Source: Massilia antarctica (GTDB taxonomy: Bacteria; Pseudomonadota; Gammaproteobacteria; Burkholderiales; Burkholderiaceae_D). Taken from it: DNA of 64,000 nt. The stretch is taken from contig NZ_CP065053.1 in NCBI RefSeq assembly GCF_015689335.1, forward strand, positions 744,001-808,000, given 5' to 3'. The stretch's first letter is position 1; the number at the start of each line of letters is the position of its first letter. Under the pieces are notes generated by a model. The model was not told where the DNA came from and did no database searches. It worked only from the letters and a program-made list of their open reading frames with translations. This document shows positions 1 through 8,536 of this stretch, one piece after another. Both the position numbers and the translations under genes were made by a program.

Positions 1-282
1 CACCGAAATGACCGCGATGTCGACCGCGATCTGCAGCACCACCTGCATCAGGAAGTGATTGCGGACGTACACGCTGGCCAGCACGAACGCGCCGGCCAGC
101 ACCAGGTAGGCCATGCAGGTTTCGGTATACAGATGGTAGCTGGCGCTGGCCACATCTTTCTGGTCGAAGGCCAGGTAGGCCAGCAGCACCAGCGAGATGA
201 CGATGCGGGTGGCGGTCAGCGCCTGCAGCGAGCGCCAGAATGTGTCGCGCGACTCGGCCGACAGCGCGCTCCAGAAGGACAT
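1..282 (-). CDS. N-terminal part of a PilS-like membrane sensor histidine kinase (cut by window edge)
   Basis: The reverse strand is open from an ATG at 282 to the window edge, giving 94 residues that begin MSFWSALSAESRDTFWRSL. It contains at least three hydrophobic membrane segments (about residues 25-40, 57-72 and 80-94), as in the multi-membrane-segment input domain of PilS-type kinases of the type IV pilus system. The kinase core lies outside the window, so the call rests on the N-terminal pattern and on the neighbours: in many Burkholderiales a PP0621-family gene and a ypjD/ccsA gene directly precede pilS. It begins 3 bases after the PP0621-family gene ends, so the genes are probably co-transcribed. 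It could be another membrane kinase or another membrane protein. Confidence 0.55.
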   Translation of the reverse strand, partial: MSFWSALSAESRDTFWRSLQALTATRIVISLVLLAYLAFDQKDVASASYHLYTETCMAYLVLAGAFVLASVYVRNHFLMQVVLQIAVDIAVISV

Positions 283-285
283 CAC

Positions 286-525
286 TCAGGCGGGCGGCAA
301 ACGGGCGTGGTCCGGGCTGCAATATTCGCGCCCGCCGGCCTTGACCGCTTCCGACTCGGGGAAGTACACATGGCAGTGGGCGCAGGCGATCATGGTTTCG
401 GCCTCGCGCGCGGCCGGGCGCGCAGCGCTTTCCTGCCCGGGCGGCGGTACGATGCCGCGCAGCTTGCTGCGGATGGCCGCGATAATCAGGACCAGCAGCG
501 CGATCCAGAACAGTATGCGTGTCAT
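286..525 (-). CDS. PP0621-family small membrane-anchored protein
   Basis: A 79-residue protein starting MTRILFWIALLVLIIAAIRSK, with one N-terminal membrane helix (residues 4-19) and a short soluble tail. The tail carries CAHCHVYFPESEAV and a later YCSPDH, a likely small metal-binding site of three Cys plus His. This layout matches the PP0621 family, whose function is not established. Its ATG overlaps the stop of the upstream YpjD-like gene by four bases (ATGA), and the PilS-like kinase gene follows after 3 bases, so the three form one transcription unit. Confidence 0.75.
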   Translation of the reverse strand: MTRILFWIALLVLIIAAIRSKLRGIVPPPGQESAARPAAREAETMIACAHCHVYFPESEAVKAGGREYCSPDHARLPPA

Positions 526-1325
526 GCCAACCCCCGGTGCAAAACGACTTCAAGAACAAAACGGCTGCCGACATAGGCCAGCACCAGTGTGGCGAAACCG
601 GCCAGGGTGAAGCGCAGCGCGGTCTTGCCGCGCCAGCCGCGCCAGCGCCGCCCGGCCAGCAGCGCGGCGAACAGGAACCACGACAGCAAGGTGAAGACGC
701 TCTTGTGATCCCACTTGAGCACGGTGCCGAACACTTGCTCCGAAAACACGATCCCCGACAGCACGGTCAGGCTGAGCAGCACGAAACCGATCCAGATCAG
801 GCGAAACAACAGTTTTTCCATGGTCAGCAGGGCCGGCAGCTGGTCGAGCGCCGTGGCCAGCCAGCCCGCTTGCGGGTTGCGCGCATGCAAGCGCGTTTCC
901 TGCAGCGCCATCAGGACCGCGTGGAAGGCGGCAATCGTCAGGGTGCTGTAGGCGAGGATGGCGACCGCGATATGCCAGCCGAATGCCGGGGCGCGCCCTT
1001 CGAGCTGCAACACGCTGCCCGGAAACACGGCCGGCAGCAGCGCGGCGGCGGCGGCGCAAGGCATCACCAGGCGGCGCAGGCCGTCGAGCGCGAAATTGCG
1101 GTTTTCGATCCAGTAGGCGGCCACCGAGATCCACAGCGCGGCGGAAATCATCAGCGCGAAGCCGATCCGCACGCTGCCGGGCGCCATCATGTCGAACCAC
1201 AGGGCGGCGCCGTGCAGCAGCCAGGCCCCGGCCGTGACGCCGGAAATGAGCGCGCCCCGGGGCGAGGGAAGAAGGGCGCACAGCGCGTACAGCAGCGCCG
1301 CTGCGATAAGTAAGTAAGTCTGCAT
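522..1325 (-). CDS. ypjD: CcsA/YpjD-type cytochrome c assembly family inner-membrane protein
   Basis: 267 residues with about eight hydrophobic membrane segments and the conserved element WDHKSVFTLLSW near residue 210, characteristic of the CcsA/CcmC-like haem-handling family. Length fits YpjD/CorE-type proteins, which are usually next to ffh; in cytochrome c biogenesis the larger relatives handle haem at the periplasmic face. Here ffh lies 7.2 kb away on the other strand, so the usual neighbourhood has been opened up. It is the first gene of the unit with the PP0621-family gene (4-base overlap) and the PilS-like kinase. The exact role of YpjD is not settled in the family. Confidence 0.8.
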   Translation of the reverse strand: MQTYLLIAAALLYALCALLPSPRGALISGVTAGAWLLHGAALWFDMMAPGSVRIGFALMISAALWISVAAYWIENRNFALDGLRRLVMPCAAAAALLPAVFPGSVLQLEGRAPAFGWHIAVAILAYSTLTIAAFHAVLMALQETRLHARNPQAGWLATALDQLPALLTMEKLLFRLIWIGFVLLSLTVLSGIVFSEQVFGTVLKWDHKSVFTLLSWFLFAALLAGRRWRGWRGKTALRFTLAGFATLVLAYVGSRFVLEVVLHRGLA

Positions 1326-1391
1326 GCTGCAAGTTTACACTATCGGCGCGCGCTGGCGGGGACGGCGTGGCGCCGCCGCGCTCAATCCCGC

Positions 1392-2189
1392 CTAATCGAC
1401 TGCCGCCATGCGCAACTCGTCGTTGTGGTGGCGTTGCTGCTCTTCCATGACCAGCTGCCCCAGCTCGCGCTTGAGCGCATTGAACTCGGGCGCGGCCGGG
1501 TCGCGCAGGCGCGCCAGATCGACCATGACGTCGCGCTTGACCGTGCCCGGACGGTAAGTCATCACCACGATGCGGTCGGCCAGGTAGATCGCTTCCTCGA
1601 TGCTGTGGGTGACGAAGATGATGGTCTTGCCGGTCGCGGCCCAGATGCGCAGCAGCTCGTCCTGCAGGTTGCGCCGGGTCAGCGCGTCGAGCGCGCCGAA
1701 CGGTTCGTCCATCAGCATGATCGGCGAGTCCAAGGCCAGCACGCGCGCGATCGCCACCCGCTGGCGCATGCCGCCCGACAAATCCTTGGGATAGCGCTGG
1801 CGGAAGTCGCCCAAGGACAGCATCGCCAGCAGGCGCGCCACGGTGGCCACGATCGTTGCCTTGTCCATGCCCTTGATTTCCAGGCCGAAGGCGACGTTCT
1901 GCTCGACCGTCATCCAGGGAAACAGCGCGTACTCCTGGAACACCATGCCGCGCTCCGGCCCCGGCCCCGTCACCGGGTGCGCGCCGGTGCGGATGGTGCC
2001 GCGCGTGGGCAGCGCAAAGCCGGCGATGGCGTTGAGCAGGGTCGACTTGCCGCAGCCGGAAGGCCCGAGCAGGCAAGTGAATTGCCCGGCCGGGATCTCC
2101 AGGTTGATGTCCTTGAGCGCGACCAGCTCGCCCCCGGCGCTGTGAAAGACCTTGTCGACGCCCTCGATATGGATCGGTGATGCACTCAT
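1392..2189 (-). CDS. ABC importer ATPase, nitrate/sulfonate/taurine type
   Basis: 265 residues with a complete ABC ATPase core: Walker A GPSGCGKST (about residues 43-51), signature LSGGMRQRVAIARVLA, Walker B LMDEPFGALDALTR and the switch His in FVTHSIEEA. The pattern is that of the SsuB/TauB/NrtD subgroup, which powers uptake of sulfonates, taurine, nitrate or related small compounds. It starts one base after the permease stop (2191) and is the last gene of a binding protein-permease-ATPase operon on the minus strand. The substrate cannot be read from the ATPase. Confidence 0.9.
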   Translation of the reverse strand: MSASPIHIEGVDKVFHSAGGELVALKDINLEIPAGQFTCLLGPSGCGKSTLLNAIAGFALPTRGTIRTGAHPVTGPGPERGMVFQEYALFPWMTVEQNVAFGLEIKGMDKATIVATVARLLAMLSLGDFRQRYPKDLSGGMRQRVAIARVLALDSPIMLMDEPFGALDALTRRNLQDELLRIWAATGKTIIFVTHSIEEAIYLADRIVVMTYRPGTVKRDVMVDLARLRDPAAPEFNALKRELGQLVMEEQQRHHNDELRMAAVD

Positions 2190-2190
2190 C

Positions 2191-3006
2191 TCAGTTCTCC
2201 AGGCCGCGGTGCCAGCGCAGCAGGTAATTGTTCAGGCGGTTCATGCCGACGTCGATCGCCAGCCCCAGCATGCCGATGGTGATCATGCCGGCCATGATCT
2301 TGTCGGACCAAAAATACTCGCGCGCTTCGAGGATGCGGAAACCCAGGCCATTGTTGACCGCGATCATTTCAGAGACGATCACGACGATGAAGGCGGTGCC
2401 GATCCCGATCCGCACGCCGGACAGAATGTAGGGCACGGCGGCCGGCAGGATCACGCGCACGAACATGGTACGCCGGCTGGCGCCCAGGTTGCGCGCCGCG
2501 CGCAGGTAAATGGCGTCGACCTGGCGCACCCCGGCGATGGTATTGATCAGCACCGGAAAGAAGGCCCCCAGCGCGATCAGGAACACGGCCGGCGGATTGC
2601 CCAGCCCGAACCACAGGATGGCCAGCGGAATATAGGCGATCGGCGGAATCGGGCGCAGCAGCTGGACCAGGGGATTGAGCCAGGCATACACGCGCGCGCT
2701 CGCCCCCATGGCCAGCCCGAGCGGCAGCGCCAGCGCGGCTCCGATGCCGAAACCGAGCAGCACCCGATACATGCTGGTGAGCGAATCGACCACCAGTTCG
2801 CCCGACAAGGCCCAGGCCAGCCAGCTGCCGTCCGCGTGCGGCTGCAGCGGCAACAGGTACTCGACCCACTTGCGCAGCACCGCCAGCGGCGAGGGCAACA
2901 CCTGGGGATTGACCAGGCCCTGCGCCGCCGCCAGCTGCCACAAGGCGATCACCACGGCCGGCGCCACCAGGCCGATTCCCACTTCACGCAACTGTCTGCT
3001 ATTCAT
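2191..3006 (-). CDS. ABC importer permease, SsuC/TauC type
   Basis: 271 residues, about six membrane helices, with the BPD_transp_1 coupling region around LRAARNLGASRRTMFVRVI LPAA (EAA loop) near residues 165-190. This is the membrane channel subunit that docks to the ATPase encoded one base downstream. The binding-protein gene lies 80 bases upstream on the same strand. Family assignment is firm; the substrate is not known from sequence. Confidence 0.9.
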   Translation of the reverse strand: MNSRQLREVGIGLVAPAVVIALWQLAAAQGLVNPQVLPSPLAVLRKWVEYLLPLQPHADGSWLAWALSGELVVDSLTSMYRVLLGFGIGAALALPLGLAMGASARVYAWLNPLVQLLRPIPPIAYIPLAILWFGLGNPPAVFLIALGAFFPVLINTIAGVRQVDAIYLRAARNLGASRRTMFVRVILPAAVPYILSGVRIGIGTAFIVVIVSEMIAVNNGLGFRILEAREYFWSDKIMAGMITIGMLGLAIDVGMNRLNNYLLRWHRGLEN

Positions 3007-3085
3007 GCCATCTCCGAAAAACGTCTGCCTGTCAAGGCGGTCAATACTGCCGGATTGTCGAACACGGTCCTGCTCACGGTGGCGC

Positions 3086-4060
3086 TCACTTCACCCCCAG
3101 GCTTTTCTTGGCCGAATCGAGCATGTCGGTCTTGACCCAGTCCCTGGCCAGCGGCGGGCGCGCCATGCGGCCCACGCCGGTCTTGACCATGGTGTCGGTG
3201 GTGATCTGGATGTGCTCGGCCGTCACGTCCAGGGAATACGGCGAATTGGCGATCGCATCGCGGAAGTCGGCGCCGCTGATCTGGCCCTTGTAGATCACCT
3301 CGCGCACGTATTTTTCGGCGATGGCCGGCTCGCTGATGAAGGTGCGGGTCGCTTCGACGAAGCAGCGCATGAATTTGTCGGCCAGCGCCCGCTTGCCGCG
3401 GTAGAACGCCTCGGTCATCACCATGGTGCGCACCGGCTCGCCGATCGGGGTGTCGTAGGGTTTCAGCACTTCACTGCCGAAACCGCGGTTGATGGCTTGC
3501 GAGGATTGCGGCTCGGACTGCATCATGGCGTCGATATTGCCGCCCATCAGCGCCTGGTTCAGGTCGGCGAACGGCAGGTAAATCACGTGCACGTCCTTGC
3601 CCGGCGCGCTGTCGGCGCTCATGCCATGCTTTTGCAGTTGCGCCATCAGCAGCACTTCCTGGATGCCGCCGCGGGTCACCCCCACCTTCCTGCCTTTCAA
3701 TTCCCGAATACCCTTGATGGCCAGTTCGGGCCGCGCCACCAGGCGCGCGCCACCCCTGGCGAAACCGGCGACGATGAAGATCGGCGCGCCGCTGGCACGG
3801 CCCGAAATGGCCGCCTCGGACGCCGTCGTGCCCACATCCAGCTCGCCCGCGATGATCGCTTGCATCACATCGAGCCCCTTGGCGAAGACCTTTTCCTCGA
3901 CCTTGATGCCGCACCTGGGGGCGATTTCCTTAATGTACGACACGGCGCCGAAATGCGCGAATTTCAGGTTGCCGAGCCGGATCACTTCCTCGGCGTGGCT
4001 GTGGCCGGCGGCGAACAGCGCCGCCAGCATGATCGTCTTGCAGATGAGCTTCCCTGTCAT
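3086..4060 (-). CDS. Periplasmic substrate-binding protein, SsuA/NMT1-like
   Basis: 324 residues from the ATG at 4060, preceded by GGAGACAGGC as a good ribosome-binding site. A longer in-frame opening from 4153 lacks these signs and would bury the signal peptide. Residues 1-23 are a Sec signal ending GHSHA|EE. The mature part follows the NMT1/SsuA-like two-lobed fold, with motifs such as AGELDVGTTASEAA, LKGRKVGVTRGGIQE and MQSEPQSSQAI. It should capture the ligand in the periplasm and deliver it to the permease and ATPase downstream. The ligand could be a sulfonate, nitrate-like ion, pyrimidine precursor or another small molecule. Confidence 0.85.
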   Translation of the reverse strand: MTGKLICKTIMLAALFAAGHSHAEEVIRLGNLKFAHFGAVSYIKEIAPRCGIKVEEKVFAKGLDVMQAIIAGELDVGTTASEAAISGRASGAPIFIVAGFARGGARLVARPELAIKGIRELKGRKVGVTRGGIQEVLLMAQLQKHGMSADSAPGKDVHVIYLPFADLNQALMGGNIDAMMQSEPQSSQAINRGFGSEVLKPYDTPIGEPVRTMVMTEAFYRGKRALADKFMRCFVEATRTFISEPAIAEKYVREVIYKGQISGADFRDAIANSPYSLDVTAEHIQITTDTMVKTGVGRMARPPLARDWVKTDMLDSAKKSLGVK

Positions 4061-4266
4061 GCCTGTCTCCGTTGGATGGTGCAGAGTCGATGAGGTACCG
4101 CGTGTCGTCATGCATGCACGCAAGCCGCCATTGGCCTGCGTCCACGGCGTCATTGCCGCACATCCATGCTTACCTCAGGGAAAGATAGCCCGGGGAGAAA
4201 TCAATGTCTAACGACTGGCGCAAGCTTTGCGCTGATAAGATGACCGCCCCGCCGTGAAAGAAATCA

Positions 4267-6459
4267 ATGAAACCCATTTTGCATAAGCGCCTAGGCGCAC
4301 CGTTGTTTTTCATGATGCTCGGCCTGGCCGCCATGACGACGGCGCAGGCCGGCGAGCGCCGCTGCACATTCTATGAAGGCCCGTCGAACGACGGCAATGT
4401 GTTCGAGCCGCCGCGCTGGCCGGGCAGCCTGACCCCGGGCATGTATGTCCAGCCCGGCATCGTGCGTGCCGGACGCGACGATTTTTACCAGTTCATCGCC
4501 TGGCGCGCGCTGGCCGGCATGCCGCTCGATACTGCCGCCCAGGAGCCCCTGCGCCCTTTCGACCCCTGCTGGCTGACCGGCACCAGCGAGCCGCGCGACT
4601 TCGATCCGCATGAAGACCCCGCCCTCAAGAGCGCCCTGCAAGCGTGGCAGACGGAACGCGCGCGCGCCGGCGCTCCCAAGCTCGCCGCGCTCGCCATCGC
4701 CGGTCCGGACAGTTCCGTGCTGAACTGCCCGGCGGACGCATTTCGCAACGCCGTCCGCACCTTGGGCGCCCGCCTGGCCAGCGCCGCGCGCGGCCCCGCC
4801 CTGCTCGACTGGATCGCCGGCCAGGATGCCGTGTTCGCCAACTGCGCCGCGCCCACCGCGATGCCGGCCGATGCGCCGGCCGACGCGCCCGAATGGCTGC
4901 GCATGGACCGCGCCTACCAGCAGGCCGCCGCCCACTTTTACCGCGCCGCCTACCCCGAGGCGGCGGCGCGCTTCGATGCCATCGCCCAGGACCCGGCGTC
5001 GCCCTGGCGCCAGCTCGCGCCCTACCTGGCCGCGCGCGCCGACGTGCGCGCCGCCAGCGCCGTCGGCTACGGCACGGTCGATGCGGCGCCGATGGCCAGC
5101 GCCCTGAAGCGCCTCGATCCGCTGGCCGACGCCGCCGCCGACACGCCGCTGCGCGCCGACGCGCGCCGCCTGCGCCAGCTGGTCTTGCTGCGCACCGCGC
5201 CGGCGCAGGTCCTGGCCCGGCTCGACACGGAACTGGGCAACGCGGCCCCGTCCGCGAATATCGGACAGGATGTGCGCGATTACAGCTACGCCTGGCGCGC
5301 CACCCCGTCCGCCGAACGCGCGCAACTGGCGTATGGCGCCTGGCTGGCGGCGATGCGCAGCGCAGGCAGCGCCAAGGCCGCCCCCGGCGATGCGCTGCGC
5401 CAGTGGGAATCGACCCAGCAATTGCCGTGGCTGGTGGCGGCGCTCACCCTGGCCAAGCCGCAGGCGCCAGGCGCGCTGCTGGCGGCCGCGCAAGCGCTGC
5501 CACCCACCTCGCCGGCCTACCTGACGGCGCGCTACCACCTGGCGCGCCTGGCCGCGCGCGACGCCGACGCCGTCGCCATCGTCGACGCGGCGCTGGCCCT
5601 GCGCCCGACCATTAGCGCGGACGACGCCAACGCCTTCAAGCGCATCGGCCTGGCCCGCGCGCGCAACCTGGACGACGCCGCCCGCTTCATCGTGCGCAGC
5701 AAGGTGCTGCCGGTGCACGGAGAAGCGCCGGTGGCCGCCATGGACGTGGCCACCTTCCTCAACACCGGCCTGCCGCTGGACATGCTGCTCACCCTGGCGC
5801 AACGCAAAACCCTGCCACCCAAGCTGCGCGCCGAACTGGAAACGGTGGCGTGGACGCGCGCCCTGCCGCTGGCCCGGCCCGACGTGGCCACCCGCCTGGC
5901 GCCCGCCATCAAGAAGCGCTTTGCCGGTGCCGCCGCGCTGGTGGAGCAGATGCTGGCCGAGACCGACCCCGCGCTGCGGCGCGGCATCGGCGCCATGCTG
6001 CTGGCGCGCTATCCTGGCATGGTCGGCAATGTCAGCCCCTTCATCGGCTACCAGACCGACCCCGCCAAGTTCGCCTACCCAAACATGCGGGCCAGCAACG
6101 AGCTGGAGCAATCGCGCGAGAACTGGTGGCGCGTCTTCGCCGGCGGCGACCCCACCTACGGCAAGAGGTTGGCGGCGCCCGCCATGCCAGCCTTTTTGGC
6201 GGCCGGCGCGGCGGCCACCCTGCGCACCGAACGCGCCACCCTGGCGGCCTTACCGAGCGGCACCGACTACCTGGCCGGCCTGGTCATGGAGCATGCCGCG
6301 CGCGAGCCGCGCGATGCGCGCCTGCCGCAGGCCCTGTCGATGCTGATCCGCGCCCACGGCGGCGACGCCAGGGGCCAATACACAGTTCCCATGTTCAAGC
6401 ACCTGCACAAATACTTCGCGCGCAACGAATGGGCCAAACGCACCCGGACGCACCGCTGA
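4267..6459 (+). CDS. Exported 730-residue helical protein of unknown function
   Basis: Begins MKPILHKRLGAPLFFMMLGL and has a Sec signal peptide ending near residue 28 (TAQA|GE). The mature protein is Ala- and Leu-rich with many short helices and phrases such as YPEAAARFDAIAQDPASPW and YLTARYHLARLAAR, which resemble tetratricopeptide-like helical hairpins. No catalytic motif was recognised. It is divergent from the ABC operon, about 200 bases from its first gene, and is followed after 77 bases by the NHL lipoprotein gene. A periplasmic or outer-membrane-associated scaffold is a guess. Similar to unnamed proteins of the same group of bacteria as far as can be judged. Confidence 0.8.
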   Translation: MKPILHKRLGAPLFFMMLGLAAMTTAQAGERRCTFYEGPSNDGNVFEPPRWPGSLTPGMYVQPGIVRAGRDDFYQFIAWRALAGMPLDTAAQEPLRPFDPCWLTGTSEPRDFDPHEDPALKSALQAWQTERARAGAPKLAALAIAGPDSSVLNCPADAFRNAVRTLGARLASAARGPALLDWIAGQDAVFANCAAPTAMPADAPADAPEWLRMDRAYQQAAAHFYRAAYPEAAARFDAIAQDPASPWRQLAPYLAARADVRAASAVGYGTVDAAPMASALKRLDPLADAAADTPLRADARRLRQLVLLRTAPAQVLARLDTELGNAAPSANIGQDVRDYSYAWRATPSAERAQLAYGAWLAAMRSAGSAKAAPGDALRQWESTQQLPWLVAALTLAKPQAPGALLAAAQALPPTSPAYLTARYHLARLAARDADAVAIVDAALALRPTISADDANAFKRIGLARARNLDDAARFIVRSKVLPVHGEAPVAAMDVATFLNTGLPLDMLLTLAQRKTLPPKLRAELETVAWTRALPLARPDVATRLAPAIKKRFAGAAALVEQMLAETDPALRRGIGAMLLARYPGMVGNVSPFIGYQTDPAKFAYPNMRASNELEQSRENWWRVFAGGDPTYGKRLAAPAMPAFLAAGAAATLRTERATLAALPSGTDYLAGLVMEHAAREPRDARLPQALSMLIRAHGGDARGQYTVPMFKHLHKYFARNEWAKRTRTHR

Positions 6460-6536
6460 AGCAGGTATGCCCGATACACAACATTACAAAATAAGAAATA
6501 TTTTGGGCTACACTGATCGGAATTAACCAGGAGTAA

Positions 6537-8414
6537 ATGATGACTTTACCTTCGTTTCAACGACGCCGCCTGACGCTCCAGATGGGCGCCGCGGCATTCC
6601 TGACCGCCTGCGGCGGCGGCGATGGACCAAGCCCGACGCCGACGCCGACGCCGACCCCGACACCGACGCCGCCTCCGGCCTACCCCGGTCCGGCGCTGCC
6701 GGCCGGCCTGACCCTGATCGCCGGCGACACGGGCAGCATGATCAGTACCGACGGCAGCGGCCAGGATGCCCGCTTCAACTATATCGCCAGCGCGCTGATC
6801 GACAGCAAGGGCACGGTCTACGTCAGCGAGACCACGATCAATGAGATGGGCGTGTACGTGGGCAGCGGCGCCGTTGTGCGCGCCTTCGGACGCGATGGCG
6901 TGGTACGCACCGTGTTGACCGCCCCCAAGCCGGCGGAGGAAGAGACGCTGTCCCTCACGCCGCTTGGCGCTGCCCTGTCGTTCGACCGCAACGGACAGAT
7001 CCTGGCAAGGGTGGGGTTCATGACCTACCTGTTCGGACCAGACGGCAGCACGACCCCTGTACCGTACGACCCCGACCGTTCCTTCATCGTCGGCAACGCG
7101 GCCGGGGTGCGTTACCGCATCCTGTACAACGAGAGCAGCGCCACACACACCGCGATCGCACGCATCGGGGCCGACGGCAGCCTGATCCCCGTGGCGGGGA
7201 GCAGCACGCCTGCCTCGGCGCCGCTCGACGGCCAGGGCAGCGCGGCGCGCTTCACCGACATCAGGCAGCGCGGCGTGACGGTCGACCCGGACGGCAATCT
7301 GTATCTGATCGACGCCAGGACGATCCGCCGGGTCACGCCGGGCGGCATGGTGACCACCCTGGCCGGCGTCGCCAATGCCACCTTGCCCGCCCAGGATGGC
7401 AGCGGCAGCGGTGCCTACTTCGAGGAGCCCGAGCTGATTGCATTTCAGGAGGGCAAGCTGCTGGTGATCGACCATAGCGGGCTGCGCCAGGTCAGCACCG
7501 CCGGCGTGGTCAAGACCATCGGCCCCAGGCCGCCGAACCCGCATCAACTGCTGTCCGACGGCAAGGGAAACGTCTACATCATCCACGACAACCATGTTTC
7601 ACTGCTCGCCCCCGACGGCAGCATGGCGCCGTTCGTGGGCAAGCCCGACCTGTCCCGGCTGCCGGTCGACGGCAAGGGCGGCGCCGCCCGCCTGGTGCGC
7701 CCGCGGTTCATGGGCGCCGACCCGGCAGGCAAGCTGTTTGTTATCGAACAGCAGCCGAGCGGCTACCGCAGTTCCGGTCCCTATCTGCGCGGCGGGGTGT
7801 TCCTGCGCAAGGTGGCGCCGGACGGCACCACCACCAGCAACTCCACGCCGAGCGGTATTGCGAGCGGCATCGCCATCGACAAGGCCGGTAATATCTATGT
7901 GTCGGCGTTGTTACATGGCGAACCGATTCCCGGGATCAGACCGCGTGGCGCCGTCATTCACAAGCTGGGCACCGACGGCGTCTGGAGCGTGTTCGCCGGC
8001 GCCGATGGCGAAACAGGCAAGCAGGATGGCATCGGCGCCGCCGCCCGTTTCAGCGCACCGTCGCTTCTGGGCTTCGACCAGGCCGGCGACCTGTACGTAC
8101 AGGACGAGGGCAATGGCTACCGCCGCATCAGCCCGGCCGGCGCCGTGAGCACGGTTGCCGCCGTGCCGGCGGAAGTGGGGCGGGTCGGCGACGAGGCCGG
8201 CAACCGCTACGTCGCCGACGGCGAGCGCAGCACGATTACCCGGATCAGCGCGGCTGGCGTATCGAGCATCGTCGCCGGTACGCCCGGGCGCGCCGTCACG
8301 ATCCTCGGCGCCCTGCCCGGCAGCATCGAACATCCGCGTGGACTGGTACGCATTGGCATCAACAGTTACGCCTTCATCTCGGGTAACGCCATCGTCCGGC
8401 TGGCACTGCCGTAA
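6537..8414 (+). CDS. Lipoprotein with NHL-type beta-propeller repeats
   Basis: 625 residues; the ATG at 6537 follows AGGAG by three bases. The N-terminus has Arg-Arg (FQRRRLTLQMG) and a lipobox LTAC at about residues 22-25, then a (Pro-Thr)n linker (about residues 33-47). The rest has repeated blocks such as DGQGSAARFTDIRQRGVTVDPDGNLYLIDA and KQDGIGAAARFSAPSLLGFDQAGDLYVQD, the pattern of NHL/SMP-30-like propeller blades. Expected to be lipid-anchored and to act as a binding or scaffold protein at the cell surface or in the periplasm. No enzyme residues were identified. A clear terminator follows at 8438. Confidence 0.85.
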   Translation: MMTLPSFQRRRLTLQMGAAAFLTACGGGDGPSPTPTPTPTPTPTPPPAYPGPALPAGLTLIAGDTGSMISTDGSGQDARFNYIASALIDSKGTVYVSETTINEMGVYVGSGAVVRAFGRDGVVRTVLTAPKPAEEETLSLTPLGAALSFDRNGQILARVGFMTYLFGPDGSTTPVPYDPDRSFIVGNAAGVRYRILYNESSATHTAIARIGADGSLIPVAGSSTPASAPLDGQGSAARFTDIRQRGVTVDPDGNLYLIDARTIRRVTPGGMVTTLAGVANATLPAQDGSGSGAYFEEPELIAFQEGKLLVIDHSGLRQVSTAGVVKTIGPRPPNPHQLLSDGKGNVYIIHDNHVSLLAPDGSMAPFVGKPDLSRLPVDGKGGAARLVRPRFMGADPAGKLFVIEQQPSGYRSSGPYLRGGVFLRKVAPDGTTTSNSTPSGIASGIAIDKAGNIYVSALLHGEPIPGIRPRGAVIHKLGTDGVWSVFAGADGETGKQDGIGAAARFSAPSLLGFDQAGDLYVQDEGNGYRRISPAGAVSTVAAVPAEVGRVGDEAGNRYVADGERSTITRISAAGVSSIVAGTPGRAVTILGALPGSIEHPRGLVRIGINSYAFISGNAIVRLALP

Positions 8415-8437
8415 TCCGGCGCGCGCGGCCATGAGGA

Positions 8438-8462
8438 GACCGGCCCGGCGCCGGTCTTTTTT
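8438..8462 (+). terminator. Rho-independent terminator after the NHL lipoprotein gene
   Basis: Seven-base-pair GC stem (GACCGGC / GCCGGTC) with a five-base loop, directly followed by six T. It sits 24 bases after the stop codon and 75 bases before the ffh start, so it separates the two transcription units. Confidence 0.85.
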
Positions 8463-8536
8463 CGTCAAGACATAGGGTAAAATGACGCCACAACCGGCGC
8501 GTGCCGGCATCGCCCTATATATTAGTCAGGTCTGCC

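Noticed and set aside
4291..6111. 606-codon minus-strand frame opposite the 730-residue protein gene
   Set aside because: GC-driven shadow frame; the forward frame has a signal peptide and protein-like composition.
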